DNA of 64,000 bases from Streptacidiphilus sp041262165 (lineage in GTDB: Bacteria; Actinomycetota; Actinomycetes; Streptomycetales; Streptomycetaceae). The stretch covers positions 1-64,000 of the forward strand of contig NZ_JBGCBY010000006.1 in assembly GCF_041262165.1 (NCBI RefSeq), in the 5' to 3' direction. The notes under the pieces are model-generated. The model worked only from the letters and a program-made list of their open reading frames with translations, was not told where the DNA came from and did no database searches. Below, piece after piece: positions 22,936-32,652 of the stretch. The first letter of the stretch is position 1. The number at the start of each line of letters is the position of its first letter. The position numbers and the translations under genes were made by a program.

Positions 22936-23688
22936 ATCAGCACCGAGCCCCGCATCAACGACCGGATTCGCGTCCCCGAGGTGCGACTCGTCGGTCCCAG
23001 CGGCGAGCAGGTCGGCATCGTGCCGCTTGCCAAAGCCCTGGAACTTGCGCAGGAGTACGACCTGGACCTGGTCGAGGTCGCGGCGACCGCCCGGCCGCCG
23101 GTGTGCAAGCTCATGGACTACGGCAAGTTCAAGTACGAGTCCGCCATGAAGGCCCGTGAGGCGCGCAAGAACCAGGCGCACACGGTCATCAAGGAGATGA
23201 AGCTCCGGCCGAAGATCGACCCGCACGACTATGACACCAAGAAGGGTCACGTCGTCCGGTTCCTCAAGCAGGGTGACAAGGTCAAGATCACGATCATGTT
23301 CCGTGGTCGTGAGCAGTCCCGCCCCGAGCTTGGCTTCCGGCTGTTGCAGCGCCTCGCATCGGACGTCGAGGAGTTGGGCTTCATCGAGTCCAACCCGAAG
23401 CAGGACGGCCGGAACATGATCATGGTTCTCGGCCCGCACAAGAAGAAGACCGAGGCCATGGCCGAGGCCCGCGAGGCAGCCGCCATCCGCAAGGCCGAGC
23501 GGCAGGGTCGCCCCGCCGAGGACGACGAGGCCGCTGCGGACGAGGCCCCTGAGGCCGAAGCTCCGCAGGAGCTCGCGGAGTCCCCGAAGGCCGCCGACGA
23601 GGCAGCCGAGGAGGTTCTCGACGCCCCCGCCGGCGACGAGACCCCCGAGGCGGGCATCTCGGAAGCTCCGGAGGCTGCAGCCAGCTAG
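22936..23688 (+). CDS. infC: Translation initiation factor IF-3
   Basis: Binds the 30S subunit, blocks premature 50S joining and proofreads start codons. About 250 residues: N domain (RINDRIRVPEVRLVGPSGEQVGIV), linker, and C domain (HDYDTKKGHVVRFLKQGDKVKITIMFRGREQSRPELG). The last ~65 residues are an acidic Ala/Glu tail beyond the usual ~180-residue core. No ATG or GTG lies in a plausible position. GAGGAGG sits 4 bases before an ATC codon at 22936 exactly where IF-3 sequences begin. An AUC start would parallel the AUU start of E. coli infC, which allows self-control by IF-3. It heads the infC-rpmI-rplT operon. Confidence 0.93.
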   Translation: MSTEPRINDRIRVPEVRLVGPSGEQVGIVPLAKALELAQEYDLDLVEVAATARPPVCKLMDYGKFKYESAMKAREARKNQAHTVIKEMKLRPKIDPHDYDTKKGHVVRFLKQGDKVKITIMFRGREQSRPELGFRLLQRLASDVEELGFIESNPKQDGRNMIMVLGPHKKKTEAMAEAREAAAIRKAERQGRPAEDDEAAADEAPEAEAPQELAESPKAADEAAEEVLDAPAGDETPEAGISEAPEAAAS

Positions 23689-23745
23689 GCTGCTGCGTCC
23701 ACCCGGTTCCCCGGCACCCGCCGGAGAGCCCTGGAGAACCACAAG

Positions 23746-23781
23746 CGCTCCCGCTCGCGCCCCGGCGCACGGGCGGGAGCG
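23746..23781. other. Hairpin between infC and rpmI
   Basis: A 9-bp inverted repeat, CGCTCCCGC / GCGGGAGCG, with an 18-base GC-rich loop, ending 24 bp before the rpmI start. It may influence mRNA processing or rpmI translation. Confidence 0.45.
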
Positions 23782-23805
23782 GACCGACGAGGAGAGTACG
23801 GCGAC

Positions 23806-24000
23806 ATGCCGAAGAACAAGACGCACTCCGGTGCCAGCAAGCGCTTCAAGATCACTGGCTCCGGCAAGGTGCTGCGCCAGCGCGCCGGCCGCCGTCACCT
23901 GCTCGAGCACAAGTCGTCCACGCTGACCCGTCGCCTTGCCGGCACGGTCGAGGTGGCCCCGGCTGATGTCAAGAAGGTCAAGAAGCTTCTCGGCAAGTGA
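23806..24000 (+). CDS. rpmI: Ribosomal protein L35
   Basis: 64 residues, very basic, with the family start MPKNKTHSGASKRFKITGSGK and RRHLLEHKSS. Normal length. ATG with GAGGAG upstream. Second gene of the infC operon, between IF-3 and L20. A perfect hairpin (24000-24018) begins at its stop codon. Confidence 0.97.
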   Translation: MPKNKTHSGASKRFKITGSGKVLRQRAGRRHLLEHKSSTLTRRLAGTVEVAPADVKKVKKLLGK

Positions 24001-24018
24001 TCTGCACTTCGTGCAGAT
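24000..24018. other. Hairpin at the rpmI stop codon
   Basis: ATCTGCAC and GTGCAGAT pair over 8 bp around a TTC loop, starting with the last base of the rpmI stop codon. It is likely an mRNA-stabilising or partial-termination element between rpmI and rplT. Confidence 0.5.
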
Positions 24019-24082
24019 CCCCTCGACCCATTCGTAACCGGGCCGCGTGAGAAAGACCGCGGTCCTCACCAAGGAGTAACAA

Positions 24083-24484
24083 GTGGCACGCGTCAAGCGG
24101 GCAGTAAACGCCCACAAGAAGCGCCGGGTCGTCCTCGAGCGCGCCAGCGGCTACCGCGGCCAGCGCTCTCGCCTGTACCGCAAGGCCAAGGAGCAGCTCC
24201 TCCACTCCTTCACCTACAACTACAACGACCGGAAGAAGCGCAAGGGCGACTTCCGTCAGCTGTGGATCCAGCGCATCAACGCTGCGGCGCGTGCGAACGG
24301 CATGACCTACAACCGCCTGATCCAGGGCCTGAAGCTCGCCAACGTCGAGATCGACCGCAAGATGCTGGCCGAGCTGGCCGTCCACGACGCCACCGCCTTC
24401 GCCACGCTGGTCGAGGTCGCGCAGAAGGCCCTCCCGGCCGACGTGAACGCGCCCCGCGCCGCCGCCGCGGCCGACGCCGCCTGA
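24083..24484 (+). CDS. rplT: Ribosomal protein L20
   Basis: 133 residues, basic: MARVKRAVNAHKKRRVVLE, GYRGQRSRLYRKAKEQ, QLWIQRINAAARANGMTYN, and an Ala-rich tail. Early 50S assembly protein, and in several bacteria the autoregulator of the infC-rpmI-rplT mRNA. GTG start with AAGGAG. A strong terminator follows. Confidence 0.97.
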   Translation: MARVKRAVNAHKKRRVVLERASGYRGQRSRLYRKAKEQLLHSFTYNYNDRKKRKGDFRQLWIQRINAAARANGMTYNRLIQGLKLANVEIDRKMLAELAVHDATAFATLVEVAQKALPADVNAPRAAAAADAA

Positions 24485-24530
24485 GCGAGCCGTCAGCAGT
24501 AGCGTCACGCCGTAGTGGCGAGTAACGCAC

Positions 24531-24568
24531 AACGGACCCGCAGGGGGATCACCCCCTGCGGGTCCGTT
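24531..24568. terminator. Terminator of infC-rpmI-rplT
   Basis: A perfect 17-bp stem (24531-24547 with 24552-24568), AACGGACCCGCAGGGGG on the left arm, with an ATCA tetraloop, 47 bp after the rplT stop. A 20-bp direct repeat (24574-24593 and 24595-24614) follows before the next gene. Confidence 0.88.
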
Positions 24569-24628
24569 CTGTTCACCCGGACCCGCACCGTCGTCACCCG
24601 GACCCGCACCGTCGAAGTGAGAACCGCG

Positions 24629-25486
<858 letters not shown>

Positions 25487-25554
25487 CGCTGGATTCGCTA
25501 GTGTGACCAACGGGGCCGAACCGTGAGCGGCGGCGTCCGGAGGGGAGGGTGGCC

Positions 25555-26697
25555 ATGACCGAGACGCAGCAGGTGCGGCTCGTCGCGCAGGCCGCCGCGC
25601 CCAGGGTCGAGGGCACCGCCTCGTCAGACCTCGCTCGGATCGACCCCGAGGACCTGCCGGACGGCCTGGTCGTCGCCGACGCCGACGGTCGCGTGGTCTG
25701 CTTCAACTCCGCCGCCGCCCGGATCAGCGGGATCACTGCCGCCGAGGCGCTCGGCCGCCCCCTTGCCGAGGCGCTGCCGCTGGAGGACCTGGAGGGGCGC
25801 CGCTGGTGGCAGCTCACCGACCCCTACGGCGGCCTGCGGATCAACACCGGCCAGCCCGAACGCAACCTGCTGCTCCCTGGCGGCCGCGAGGTGCTGGTCT
25901 CCGCCCGCTACCTGCGCGCGGGCGGGGGCACCGGGCCGGTCCAGCACGTCGTCGTCGCCCTGCGCGGCACCGAGGCGCGCCGGCGGACCGAGCGCAGCCA
26001 CGCCGAGCTGATCGCCACCGTCGCGCACGAGCTGCGTTCCCCGCTGACCAGCGTCAAGGGCTTCACCGCGACCCTGCTGCAGAAGTGGGAGCGGTTCACC
26101 GACGACCAGAAGAAGCTGATGCTGGAGACGGTCGACGCGGACGCCAACCGGGTCACCCGCCTGATCGCCGAACTCCTCGACATCTCCAGGATCGACGCCG
26201 GCCGGCTGGAGATCCGACGCCAGAAGATCGACCTCCCCGCCGCGCTGCGCCGCCACGTGGACGGGAAGATCGCCGCCGGCGTCGCCCCGGAGCGCTTCGT
26301 GATCCGGGTCCACGAGCCCCTGCCGCCGCTGTGGGCCGACGCCGACAAGGTCGACCAGGTGCTGGGCAACCTGCTGGAAAACGCGGTGCGCCACGGCGAG
26401 GGAACTGTCACCATCGAGGTCCAGTCGGAGCGGGCGGTCCTCGCTCCCGGCCAGCTGCGCGAAGGGACGGCGGTGACGGTGAGCGACCAGGGCCCCGGCA
26501 TCCCCGAGGAGTCCATCCCGCGCGTCTTCACCCGCTTCTGGCGCGGCAGCAAGCGCGGCGGCACCGGCCTGGGCCTCTACATCGTCAAGGGCATCGTCGA
26601 GGCCCACGGCGGCGCCATCGCCGTGGACCGCGCCCCCGGCGGCGGGGCCAGGTTCCGATTTATCCTGCCCGCGGGCATCCCGGACTTCATGGCCTGA
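25555..26697 (+). CDS. PAS-domain sensor histidine kinase
   Basis: 380 residues, apparently cytoplasmic (no transmembrane helix). PAS domain at ~28-140 (LPDGLVVADADGRVVCFNSAAARISG). The dimerisation/phosphoacceptor helix has His in IATVAHELRSPLTSVKGF. The catalytic ATPase domain shows the N box (NLLENAVRHGEG), G1 (VSDQGPGIPEE) and G2 (GGTGLGLYIVKGIV). No response regulator gene is adjacent, so it is an orphan kinase. The ATG at 25555 follows GGAGGG; a GTG at 25549 is an alternative. Conserved position between the SpoU methyltransferase and pheS. Confidence 0.9.
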   Translation: MTETQQVRLVAQAAAPRVEGTASSDLARIDPEDLPDGLVVADADGRVVCFNSAAARISGITAAEALGRPLAEALPLEDLEGRRWWQLTDPYGGLRINTGQPERNLLLPGGREVLVSARYLRAGGGTGPVQHVVVALRGTEARRRTERSHAELIATVAHELRSPLTSVKGFTATLLQKWERFTDDQKKLMLETVDADANRVTRLIAELLDISRIDAGRLEIRRQKIDLPAALRRHVDGKIAAGVAPERFVIRVHEPLPPLWADADKVDQVLGNLLENAVRHGEGTVTIEVQSERAVLAPGQLREGTAVTVSDQGPGIPEESIPRVFTRFWRGSKRGGTGLGLYIVKGIVEAHGGAIAVDRAPGGGARFRFILPAGIPDFMA

Positions 26698-26767
26698 GCA
26701 GTTCATGGCCTGACCAGACCGTCCACCCGAGATTCCGCGGGCTGAAAACACCGTTCGCAGGTCCCGG

Positions 26768-26798
26768 TAGACTCGGCCCTTGGCATCGTGCGATGCCA
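26768..26798 (+). promoter_or_regulatory. pheST -10 box and 5' palindrome
   Basis: TAGACT (26768-26773) is a good -10 hexamer. A perfect inverted repeat, TGGCATCG-TG-CGATGCCA, occupies 26781-26798, directly at the expected transcription start, 133 bp upstream of pheS. It could be a 5' stem-loop or an operator. No clear -35 is present. Confidence 0.5.
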
Positions 26799-26930
26799 CT
26801 CGCGGCCCCGCCGCGGACACCCCACCCCGGCCCGGGGCCACGGATGCCCGCCGCAGGACTGCGTGCGGCCGGGTACGAACGCAGGTTGCCGCCCCGAGCA
26901 CGAACCACGCAGGAGCACGGGAAGAGAGAG

Positions 26931-28040
26931 ATGTCCGCACCGAACAAGTCCTACGACCCGGTCGAGGTCGAGGCACTGAAGCCCGAAGAGATCGAGCGGC
27001 TCCGCGACGAGGCCCTGGCCGCGTTCGCCGCCGCCGCCGACCTCGACGCGCTGCACGAGGCCAAGGTCGCCCACACCGGGGACCGTTCCCCGCTGGCGCT
27101 GGCCAACCGGGAGATCGGCGCGCTGCCGCCGCAGGCCAAGGCCGAGGCCGGCAAGCGGGTCGGCCAGGCCCGGGGCGCCGTCAACAAGGCGCTGGCCGAG
27201 CGCCGGGTCGAGCTCGAGGCAGAGCGGGACGCCCGCGTGCTCACCGAGGAGGCCGTGGATGTCACTCTCCCGTACGACCGCGCCGCGCGCGGCGGCCGGC
27301 ACCCGCTGACGACCCTCTCCGAGCGTCTCGGTGAGATCTTCACGGCCATGGGCTACGCCGTCGCCGAGGGTCCCGAGGTCGAGGCCGAGTGGCTGAACTT
27401 CGACGCCCTCAACATGGGCCCGGACCACCCCGCCCGGTCCACCCAGGACACCTTCTTCCTCAAGGACGCCGACTCCGTCGTTCTGCGCACCCACACCTCG
27501 GGCGTGCAGATCCGCTCCATGCTCGCCGCGTCCGAGCCGCCGGTCTACGTGGTCTGCCCGGGCCGGGTGTTCCGCTCCGACGAGCTGGACGCCACCCACA
27601 CCCCGGTCTTCAGCCAGATCGAACTCCTGGCCGTGGACGAGGGCCTGACCATGGCCGACCTCAAGGGCACCCTCGACCACATGGTCGTCGCGCTGTTCGG
27701 CGAGGGCATGACGACGCGTCTGCGTCCCAACTACTTCCCCTTCACCGAGCCGTCCGCCGAGATGGACATGGTGTGCTTCTCCTGCCGCGGCGAATCCGTC
27801 GGCAACCCGGACCGCCCCTGCCGCACCTGCTCCTCCGAGGGCTGGATCGAGCTCGGCGGCTGCGGCATGGTCAACCCGCGCGTGCTGATCGCCTGCGGGA
27901 TCGACCCCAACAAGTACAGCGGGTTCGCGTTCGGCTTCGGCATCGAGCGACTGCTGATGTTCCGTCACAACGTCGAAGACATGCGAGACATCGTGGAGGG
28001 TGACGTGCGTTTCACCCTTCCGTTCGGGATGGAGATCTGA
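26931..28040 (+). CDS. pheS: Phenylalanyl-tRNA synthetase alpha subunit
   Basis: 369 residues, normal length. An N-terminal coiled-coil (DEALAAFAAAADLDALHEAKV) precedes the class-II catalytic core: motif 1 HPLTTLSERLGEIFTAMGYAV, DHPARSTQDTFF, motif 2 around VFRSDELDATHTPVFSQIE, and motif 3 in GFAFGFGIERLLMFRH. It forms an alpha2-beta2 enzyme with PheT. ATG with GAGAGAG upstream. The stop TGA overlaps the pheT ATG by one base, so the two are translationally coupled. Confidence 0.97.
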   Translation: MSAPNKSYDPVEVEALKPEEIERLRDEALAAFAAAADLDALHEAKVAHTGDRSPLALANREIGALPPQAKAEAGKRVGQARGAVNKALAERRVELEAERDARVLTEEAVDVTLPYDRAARGGRHPLTTLSERLGEIFTAMGYAVAEGPEVEAEWLNFDALNMGPDHPARSTQDTFFLKDADSVVLRTHTSGVQIRSMLAASEPPVYVVCPGRVFRSDELDATHTPVFSQIELLAVDEGLTMADLKGTLDHMVVALFGEGMTTRLRPNYFPFTEPSAEMDMVCFSCRGESVGNPDRPCRTCSSEGWIELGGCGMVNPRVLIACGIDPNKYSGFAFGFGIERLLMFRHNVEDMRDIVEGDVRFTLPFGMEI

Positions 28041-30574
28041 TGCGCGTCCCGCTTTCCTGGCTGCGGGAGTACGTCGACCTGCCCGCAGGTGAGACCGGCC
28101 GCGACCTGGCCACCAGGCTGGTCCGGGCCGGACTCGAGGTCGAGGCCGTCGAGCAGCTCGGCGCCGACCTCAAGGGCCCGCTGGTCGTCGGCGAGGTCCT
28201 CGCCATCGAGGAGCTCACCGGCTTCAAGAAGCCCATCCGCTACTGCCAGGTCGACGTCGGCGACGCAAACGGCCACGGCCGCCCGCAGAACATCGTCTGC
28301 GGCGCGCGGAACTTCGTCGAGGGCGACAAGGTCGTCGTGGTGCTGCCCGGCGCGGTCCTCCCCGGCCCGTTCCCCATCGCCGCCCGCGAGACCTACGGCC
28401 ACACCTCCGAGGGCATGATCTGCTCGGCCCGCGAGCTGGGCATGGGCGACGACCATGACGGCATCATCGTGCTGCCGCCGGAGTTCGAGCCAGGCACCGA
28501 CGCCATCGAGCTGCTGGAACTCGTCGACGAGGTCCTCGACATCGCCGTCACCGCCGACCGCGGCTACTGCCTGTCGCTGCGCGGCGTGGCTCGCGAGACG
28601 GCCATCGCGTACGGGCTGCCGCTGAGCGACCCCGCGCTGATCGACGTGCCCCCGGCCAACTCCTACGGCCCGCTGGTCAAGGTCCTCGACCCGACCGGCT
28701 GCGACCGCTTCGTGGCCCGCAGCGTGGTCGGCCTGGAGCCGGACGCCATCTCCCCGCTGTGGCTGCAGCGCCGCATCCAGAAGGCCGGGATGCGTTCCAT
28801 CTCCCTGGCCGTCGACGTCACCAACTACGTGATGCTGGAGCTCGGCCAGCCGCTGCACGCCTACGACCGCTCGCGGATCGACGGGCCGATCACGGTCCGC
28901 CGCGCCGAGGCGGGCGAGAAGCTGCGCACGCTCGACGACGTGGAGCGGGTGCTCGACCCCGAGGACCTGCTGATCTGCGACAACTCCGGGCCGATCGGTC
29001 TGGCGGGGGTCATGGGCGGAGCCGGTACCGAGATCGCCGAGCCGGTCTACGACCCGGAGACCGGCCGGATCATCGGCACCACCGAGATCGTCATCGAGGC
29101 CGCGCACTTCGCGCCGGTCTCGATCGCCCGGACCGCGCGCCGGCACAAGCTGCCCTCCGAGGCGTCCAAGCGTTTCGAGCGCGGCGTCGACCCGGAGGCC
29201 GCCAAGGCCGCCGCGCAGCGCGCAGTGGACCTGCTGGTCCTGGTCGCCGGGGGCACCGCCGAGGCGGGCGTCACCGACATCGCGGCCCCGCACCCGGTCC
29301 ACAGCATCACCATCGCCGCCGACCACCCCGACCGCGTCGCGGGCACGGAGTACGGCCGCGAGACCGTGGTCCGCCGGCTCCAGCAGGTCGGCTGCACGGT
29401 CGTCGGCGGGGACGTCCTGGTGGTCACCCCGCCGAGCTGGCGGCCCGACCTCACCGACCCCAACGACCTCGCGGAGGAGGTCATCCGGCTCGAGGGCTAC
29501 GAGGAGCTGCCGTCCACGCTGCCCAAGGTCCCGGCCGGGCGCGGCCTGACCGAGGCACAGCGGCTGCGCCGGCGCACCGGCATCGCGCTGGCGAGCGCCG
29601 GATACGTCGAGGTGCTGAACTACCCCTTCCTCGGGGACGCCGTCCTCGACGCCCTCGGCCTGGACACGGACGACCCGCGCCGTCAGACCGTGCAGCTCGC
29701 CAACCCCATCTCCGACGAGGAGCCGGCGCTGCGCACCACGCTGCTGCCGGGCCTGCTCGCGGCCCTGCGCCGCAATGTCGGCCGGGGCGCGACGGACGTG
29801 GCGCTGTTTGAGCAGGGTCTGGTCTTCCGCGTCGACGGCACCGGGGACTCGCTGTTCCAGGCCCCGCGCCTGCCGGTGGACCGCCGTCCCACCGACGAGG
29901 AGATCGCCCGGCTCGATGCCGCGCTGCCACGCCAGCCGCACCGCGTCGCGACCGTCCTGGCCGGCTCCCGCGAGCCCGCCGGCTGGTGGGGCGGAAGCCG
30001 CACCGCGACCTGGGCCGACGCGATCGAGTCAGCCCGCACGGTCGCCGCTGCGGCGGGCGTCGAGCTGACCGTCCGCCAGGACCAGCACGCGCCCTGGCAT
30101 CCGGGCCGCTGCGCCGCACTCTGGGCCGTCGACGAGTACGGCGGGGAGCGTCTGGTCGGCCACGCCGGCGAGCTGCACCCGCGCGTCGTCAAGGCGCTGC
30201 ACCTGCCGGAGCGCACCTGCGCGATGGAGCTGGACATCAACGAGCTCACGGCCGGCGGCGCCCGCCCGGTCGGGGCGCCGAAGATCTCCACCTTCCCGGT
30301 CGCCACCCAGGACGTCGCCCTGGTCGTCGACGCCTCCGTCCCGGCCGCCGAGGTCGAGGCGGCGCTGCTGGCCGGCGCCGGACCGCTGCTGGAGTCGCTG
30401 CGGTTGTTCGACGTCTACACCGGCGAGCAGATCGGCGAGGGCCGGAAGTCGCTCGCGTACGCGCTGCGCTTCCGCGCCGCCGACCGCACCCTGACGGCGG
30501 AGGAGGCGAGCGCCGCCCGAGAGGCGGCCATCGCCGAGGCGGTCGCCCGCACGGGGGCCTTGTTGCGCGGCTGA
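28040..30574 (+). CDS. pheT: Phenylalanyl-tRNA synthetase beta subunit
   Basis: 844 residues. In order: the tRNA-binding (EMAP-like) domain near residues 40-155 (VGEVLAIEELTGFKKPIRYCQVDVG), the B3/B4 editing domain, the B5 domain (RRLQQVGCTVVGGDVLVVTPPSWRPDL), a catalytic-like core, and the C-terminal ferredoxin-fold anticodon-binding domain (KISTFPVATQDVALVVD to the end). Overlaps pheS by one base. A 19-bp terminator hairpin follows. Confidence 0.97.
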   Translation: MRVPLSWLREYVDLPAGETGRDLATRLVRAGLEVEAVEQLGADLKGPLVVGEVLAIEELTGFKKPIRYCQVDVGDANGHGRPQNIVCGARNFVEGDKVVVVLPGAVLPGPFPIAARETYGHTSEGMICSARELGMGDDHDGIIVLPPEFEPGTDAIELLELVDEVLDIAVTADRGYCLSLRGVARETAIAYGLPLSDPALIDVPPANSYGPLVKVLDPTGCDRFVARSVVGLEPDAISPLWLQRRIQKAGMRSISLAVDVTNYVMLELGQPLHAYDRSRIDGPITVRRAEAGEKLRTLDDVERVLDPEDLLICDNSGPIGLAGVMGGAGTEIAEPVYDPETGRIIGTTEIVIEAAHFAPVSIARTARRHKLPSEASKRFERGVDPEAAKAAAQRAVDLLVLVAGGTAEAGVTDIAAPHPVHSITIAADHPDRVAGTEYGRETVVRRLQQVGCTVVGGDVLVVTPPSWRPDLTDPNDLAEEVIRLEGYEELPSTLPKVPAGRGLTEAQRLRRRTGIALASAGYVEVLNYPFLGDAVLDALGLDTDDPRRQTVQLANPISDEEPALRTTLLPGLLAALRRNVGRGATDVALFEQGLVFRVDGTGDSLFQAPRLPVDRRPTDEEIARLDAALPRQPHRVATVLAGSREPAGWWGGSRTATWADAIESARTVAAAAGVELTVRQDQHAPWHPGRCAALWAVDEYGGERLVGHAGELHPRVVKALHLPERTCAMELDINELTAGGARPVGAPKISTFPVATQDVALVVDASVPAAEVEAALLAGAGPLLESLRLFDVYTGEQIGEGRKSLAYALRFRAADRTLTAEEASAAREAAIAEAVARTGALLRG

Positions 30575-30597
30575 CACCCTGGCGGAGCGCGTCCATT

Positions 30598-30640
30598 CGG
30601 CGTCCGTCCTCCCCGCTTCCTGCGGGGAGGACGGACGCCG
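30598..30640. terminator. Terminator of pheST
   Basis: A perfect 19-bp stem (30598-30616 with 30622-30640), CGGCGTCCGTCCTCCCCGC on the left arm, with a 5-base TTCCT loop, 24 bp after the pheT stop. Confidence 0.9.
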
Positions 30641-30714
30641 TCGGTTTGAGGCGGGTCGGCGCACGACAGGATCAGGAGCAGAAGGCAGTCCACTCCTGGA
30701 GGTCGATCGCACTG

Positions 30715-31644
30715 ATGTCGCAATCCCCGATACGCATGTCCGAGGAGGTCCGCGAAGCCCTGGAGCTGGGGCTTCCGGTGGTCGCCCTGGAATCCACGAT
30801 CATCTCCCACGGTCTGCCGCGCCCCCGGAACCTGGAGGTCGCGCGGGACCTGGAGGCGGTCGTCCGCGCGGGCGGCGCCGTGCCCGCGACCATCGCGGTC
30901 CTGGACGGGGAGCCGCTGGTCGGCCTGGACAAGCGGCAGTTGGAGCGGATCGCCAACGACGACGGGATGCGCAAGCTCGGCCACCGCGACCTGGCGCCGG
31001 CGCTGGCGAGCGGCGCCAGCGGCGCGACGACGGTGTCCGCGACAGCGTTCCTCGCCGCCGTGGCCGGCATCGACGTGTTCGCCACGGGCGGGCTGGGCGG
31101 AGTGCACCGCGACTGGGTGACCACGCAGGACGAGTCCGCCGACCTGGGCCTGCTGGCGCGGGTGCCGATCACGGTGGTGTGCGCGGGCGTGAAGTCGATC
31201 CTGGACGTGCCGGCGACCCTGCAGCGGCTGGAGACGCTGAGCGTGGGCGTCATCGGCTACCGCACAGCCATGTTCCCCGGCTTCTACCTGCGCAGCTCGG
31301 GGCTTCCGGTGGACTGGACGGTCGACACCCCGGAGCAGGTCGCGGCGGTCATGCGGGCACAGGTCGCCCTCGGCGAACCGCGGTCCGCGCTGATCGTCGC
31401 CAACCCGGTCGCGGAGGCCGAGCAGCTCGACCCGGCCCTGCACGACCGGATCCTCGCCGAGGCACTGCAGGCGGCCGAGCGGGAGGGGGTCACCGGGCAG
31501 GCAGTCACCCCCTATCTGCTGGGCTACCTGGTGGAGCACACGGCCGGTGCGTCGCTGGAGGCGAACCTCGCCGCGGTGCGGGGAAACGTGGCGCTCGCGG
31601 CGGAGATCGCCTGCTGCTGCGCGGTCCCGACAGACCGCGGATGA
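30715..31644 (+). CDS. psuG: Pseudouridine-5'-phosphate glycosidase
   Basis: 309 residues. Cleaves the C-C glycosidic bond of pseudouridine 5'-phosphate to uracil and ribose 5-phosphate. Family motifs: VVALESTIISHGLPRP at the N terminus, ATIAVLDGEPLVGL, ATGGLGGVHRDW, CAGVKSILDVPATLQRLET and GYRTAMFPGFYLRSSG. It forms an operon with the PfkB-type kinase, whose ATG overlaps the psuG stop by four bases, as in the psuGK pseudouridine salvage pathway. GGAGG lies 13 bases before the ATG, a little far. Confidence 0.94.
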   Translation: MSQSPIRMSEEVREALELGLPVVALESTIISHGLPRPRNLEVARDLEAVVRAGGAVPATIAVLDGEPLVGLDKRQLERIANDDGMRKLGHRDLAPALASGASGATTVSATAFLAAVAGIDVFATGGLGGVHRDWVTTQDESADLGLLARVPITVVCAGVKSILDVPATLQRLETLSVGVIGYRTAMFPGFYLRSSGLPVDWTVDTPEQVAAVMRAQVALGEPRSALIVANPVAEAEQLDPALHDRILAEALQAAEREGVTGQAVTPYLLGYLVEHTAGASLEANLAAVRGNVALAAEIACCCAVPTDRG

Positions 31645-32558
31645 GCCCGGACACCGCCGCCGCCGGACTGCTGGTCGTCGGCGACCTGGTCACCGACGTC
31701 GTCGCCCTGCACGGCAAACCGCTGACCCCGGACACCGACACGGCGGCCGCCGTCTCCGTGCGCCCCGGCGGCTCCGCAGCCAACACCGCGGCCTGGGCCG
31801 CCCGCGCCGGGGCGAACGTGCGCCTGCTCGCCCGGGTCGGCGCCGACGCCGCGACCTGGCACCGGGAGGCGCTGCTACGGGACGGGGTGCGACCCGTGCT
31901 GCGGGTCGACCCGGTTCGGCCCACCGCCGTCGTGATCGCCCTGGTGGACGCGGCCGGCGAGCGCACGATGGTCACCGATCGCGGCGCGAGCGGAGAGCTG
32001 GGACCCGACGACTGGGACGCTTCGCTGCTGGACGGTGCCGGGCGGCTCCACCTCTCCGCGTACCTGCTCTTCGCCGAGGCCGGGCGGGCGCTGGCGGCGC
32101 TTGCCGTCGAACGGGCGAGGCTCCGGGGGATCGCTGTGAGCATCGACCCGGCGTCGGTCGGCTTCCTGCGGGAGTTCGGCGTCGCACGATTCCTGGCGCT
32201 GCTCGCAGGTGCGGACGTGCTGCTCCCGAACCTGGACGAGGCGCGGATCCTCACCGGCGCCGTCGATCCGGCCGACGCGGCGCTGCGGCTCAGCGCCGAG
32301 TGTCGCTGCCTGGTGGCGCTGAAGCTCGGCGCGTCCGGGGTGCTGCTCGCGGACCGCGGCGTCCTGCTCGACGCGGTCCCTGCCGTCTGCGATCCGGTCG
32401 CCACGCCGCTCGACAGCACCGGAGCAGGCGACGCCTTCGCGGGTGGATTCCTCGCCGCCCTCCTCGCCGGGGCGAGGCCGCTCGAAGCGGCGGCCGCGGG
32501 ATGCCGCAGCGGCGCGGAGGCGGTGCGGGTCGTCGGGGGACGACCTGGGCCGGCCTAG
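31641..32558 (+). CDS. psuK: PfkB-family kinase, probable pseudouridine kinase
   Basis: 305 residues of the ribokinase/PfkB family. N-terminal GLLVVGDLVTDVVA and the signature PGGSAANTAAWAARAGA; C-terminal signature DSTGAGDAFAGGFLAALL with the catalytic Asp. The start overlaps the psuG stop (ATGA), so coupling with psuG argues for pseudouridine as the substrate; sequence alone would also allow another nucleoside or sugar. Confidence 0.85.
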   Translation: MSPDTAAAGLLVVGDLVTDVVALHGKPLTPDTDTAAAVSVRPGGSAANTAAWAARAGANVRLLARVGADAATWHREALLRDGVRPVLRVDPVRPTAVVIALVDAAGERTMVTDRGASGELGPDDWDASLLDGAGRLHLSAYLLFAEAGRALAALAVERARLRGIAVSIDPASVGFLREFGVARFLALLAGADVLLPNLDEARILTGAVDPADAALRLSAECRCLVALKLGASGVLLADRGVLLDAVPAVCDPVATPLDSTGAGDAFAGGFLAALLAGARPLEAAAAGCRSGAEAVRVVGGRPGPA

Positions 32559-32572
32559 GAACTCCACCACTC

Positions 32573-32586
32573 CTTGAGTGCTCAAG
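32573..32586. promoter_or_regulatory. MarR-type operator palindrome
   Basis: CTTGAG-TG-CTCAAG, a perfect 6+2+6 palindrome 67 bp upstream of the MarR gene. TTGAGT within it could be the -35 box and TACCGT (32594-32599) a -10. This is the typical layout of an autoregulated MarR gene. Confidence 0.55.
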
Positions 32587-32652
32587 TATCTGTTACCGTG
32601 GGGGGCAGATGAGGGCCGGGCAGGTCCGGACGAGCAGCAAGGGGTGACCGGT

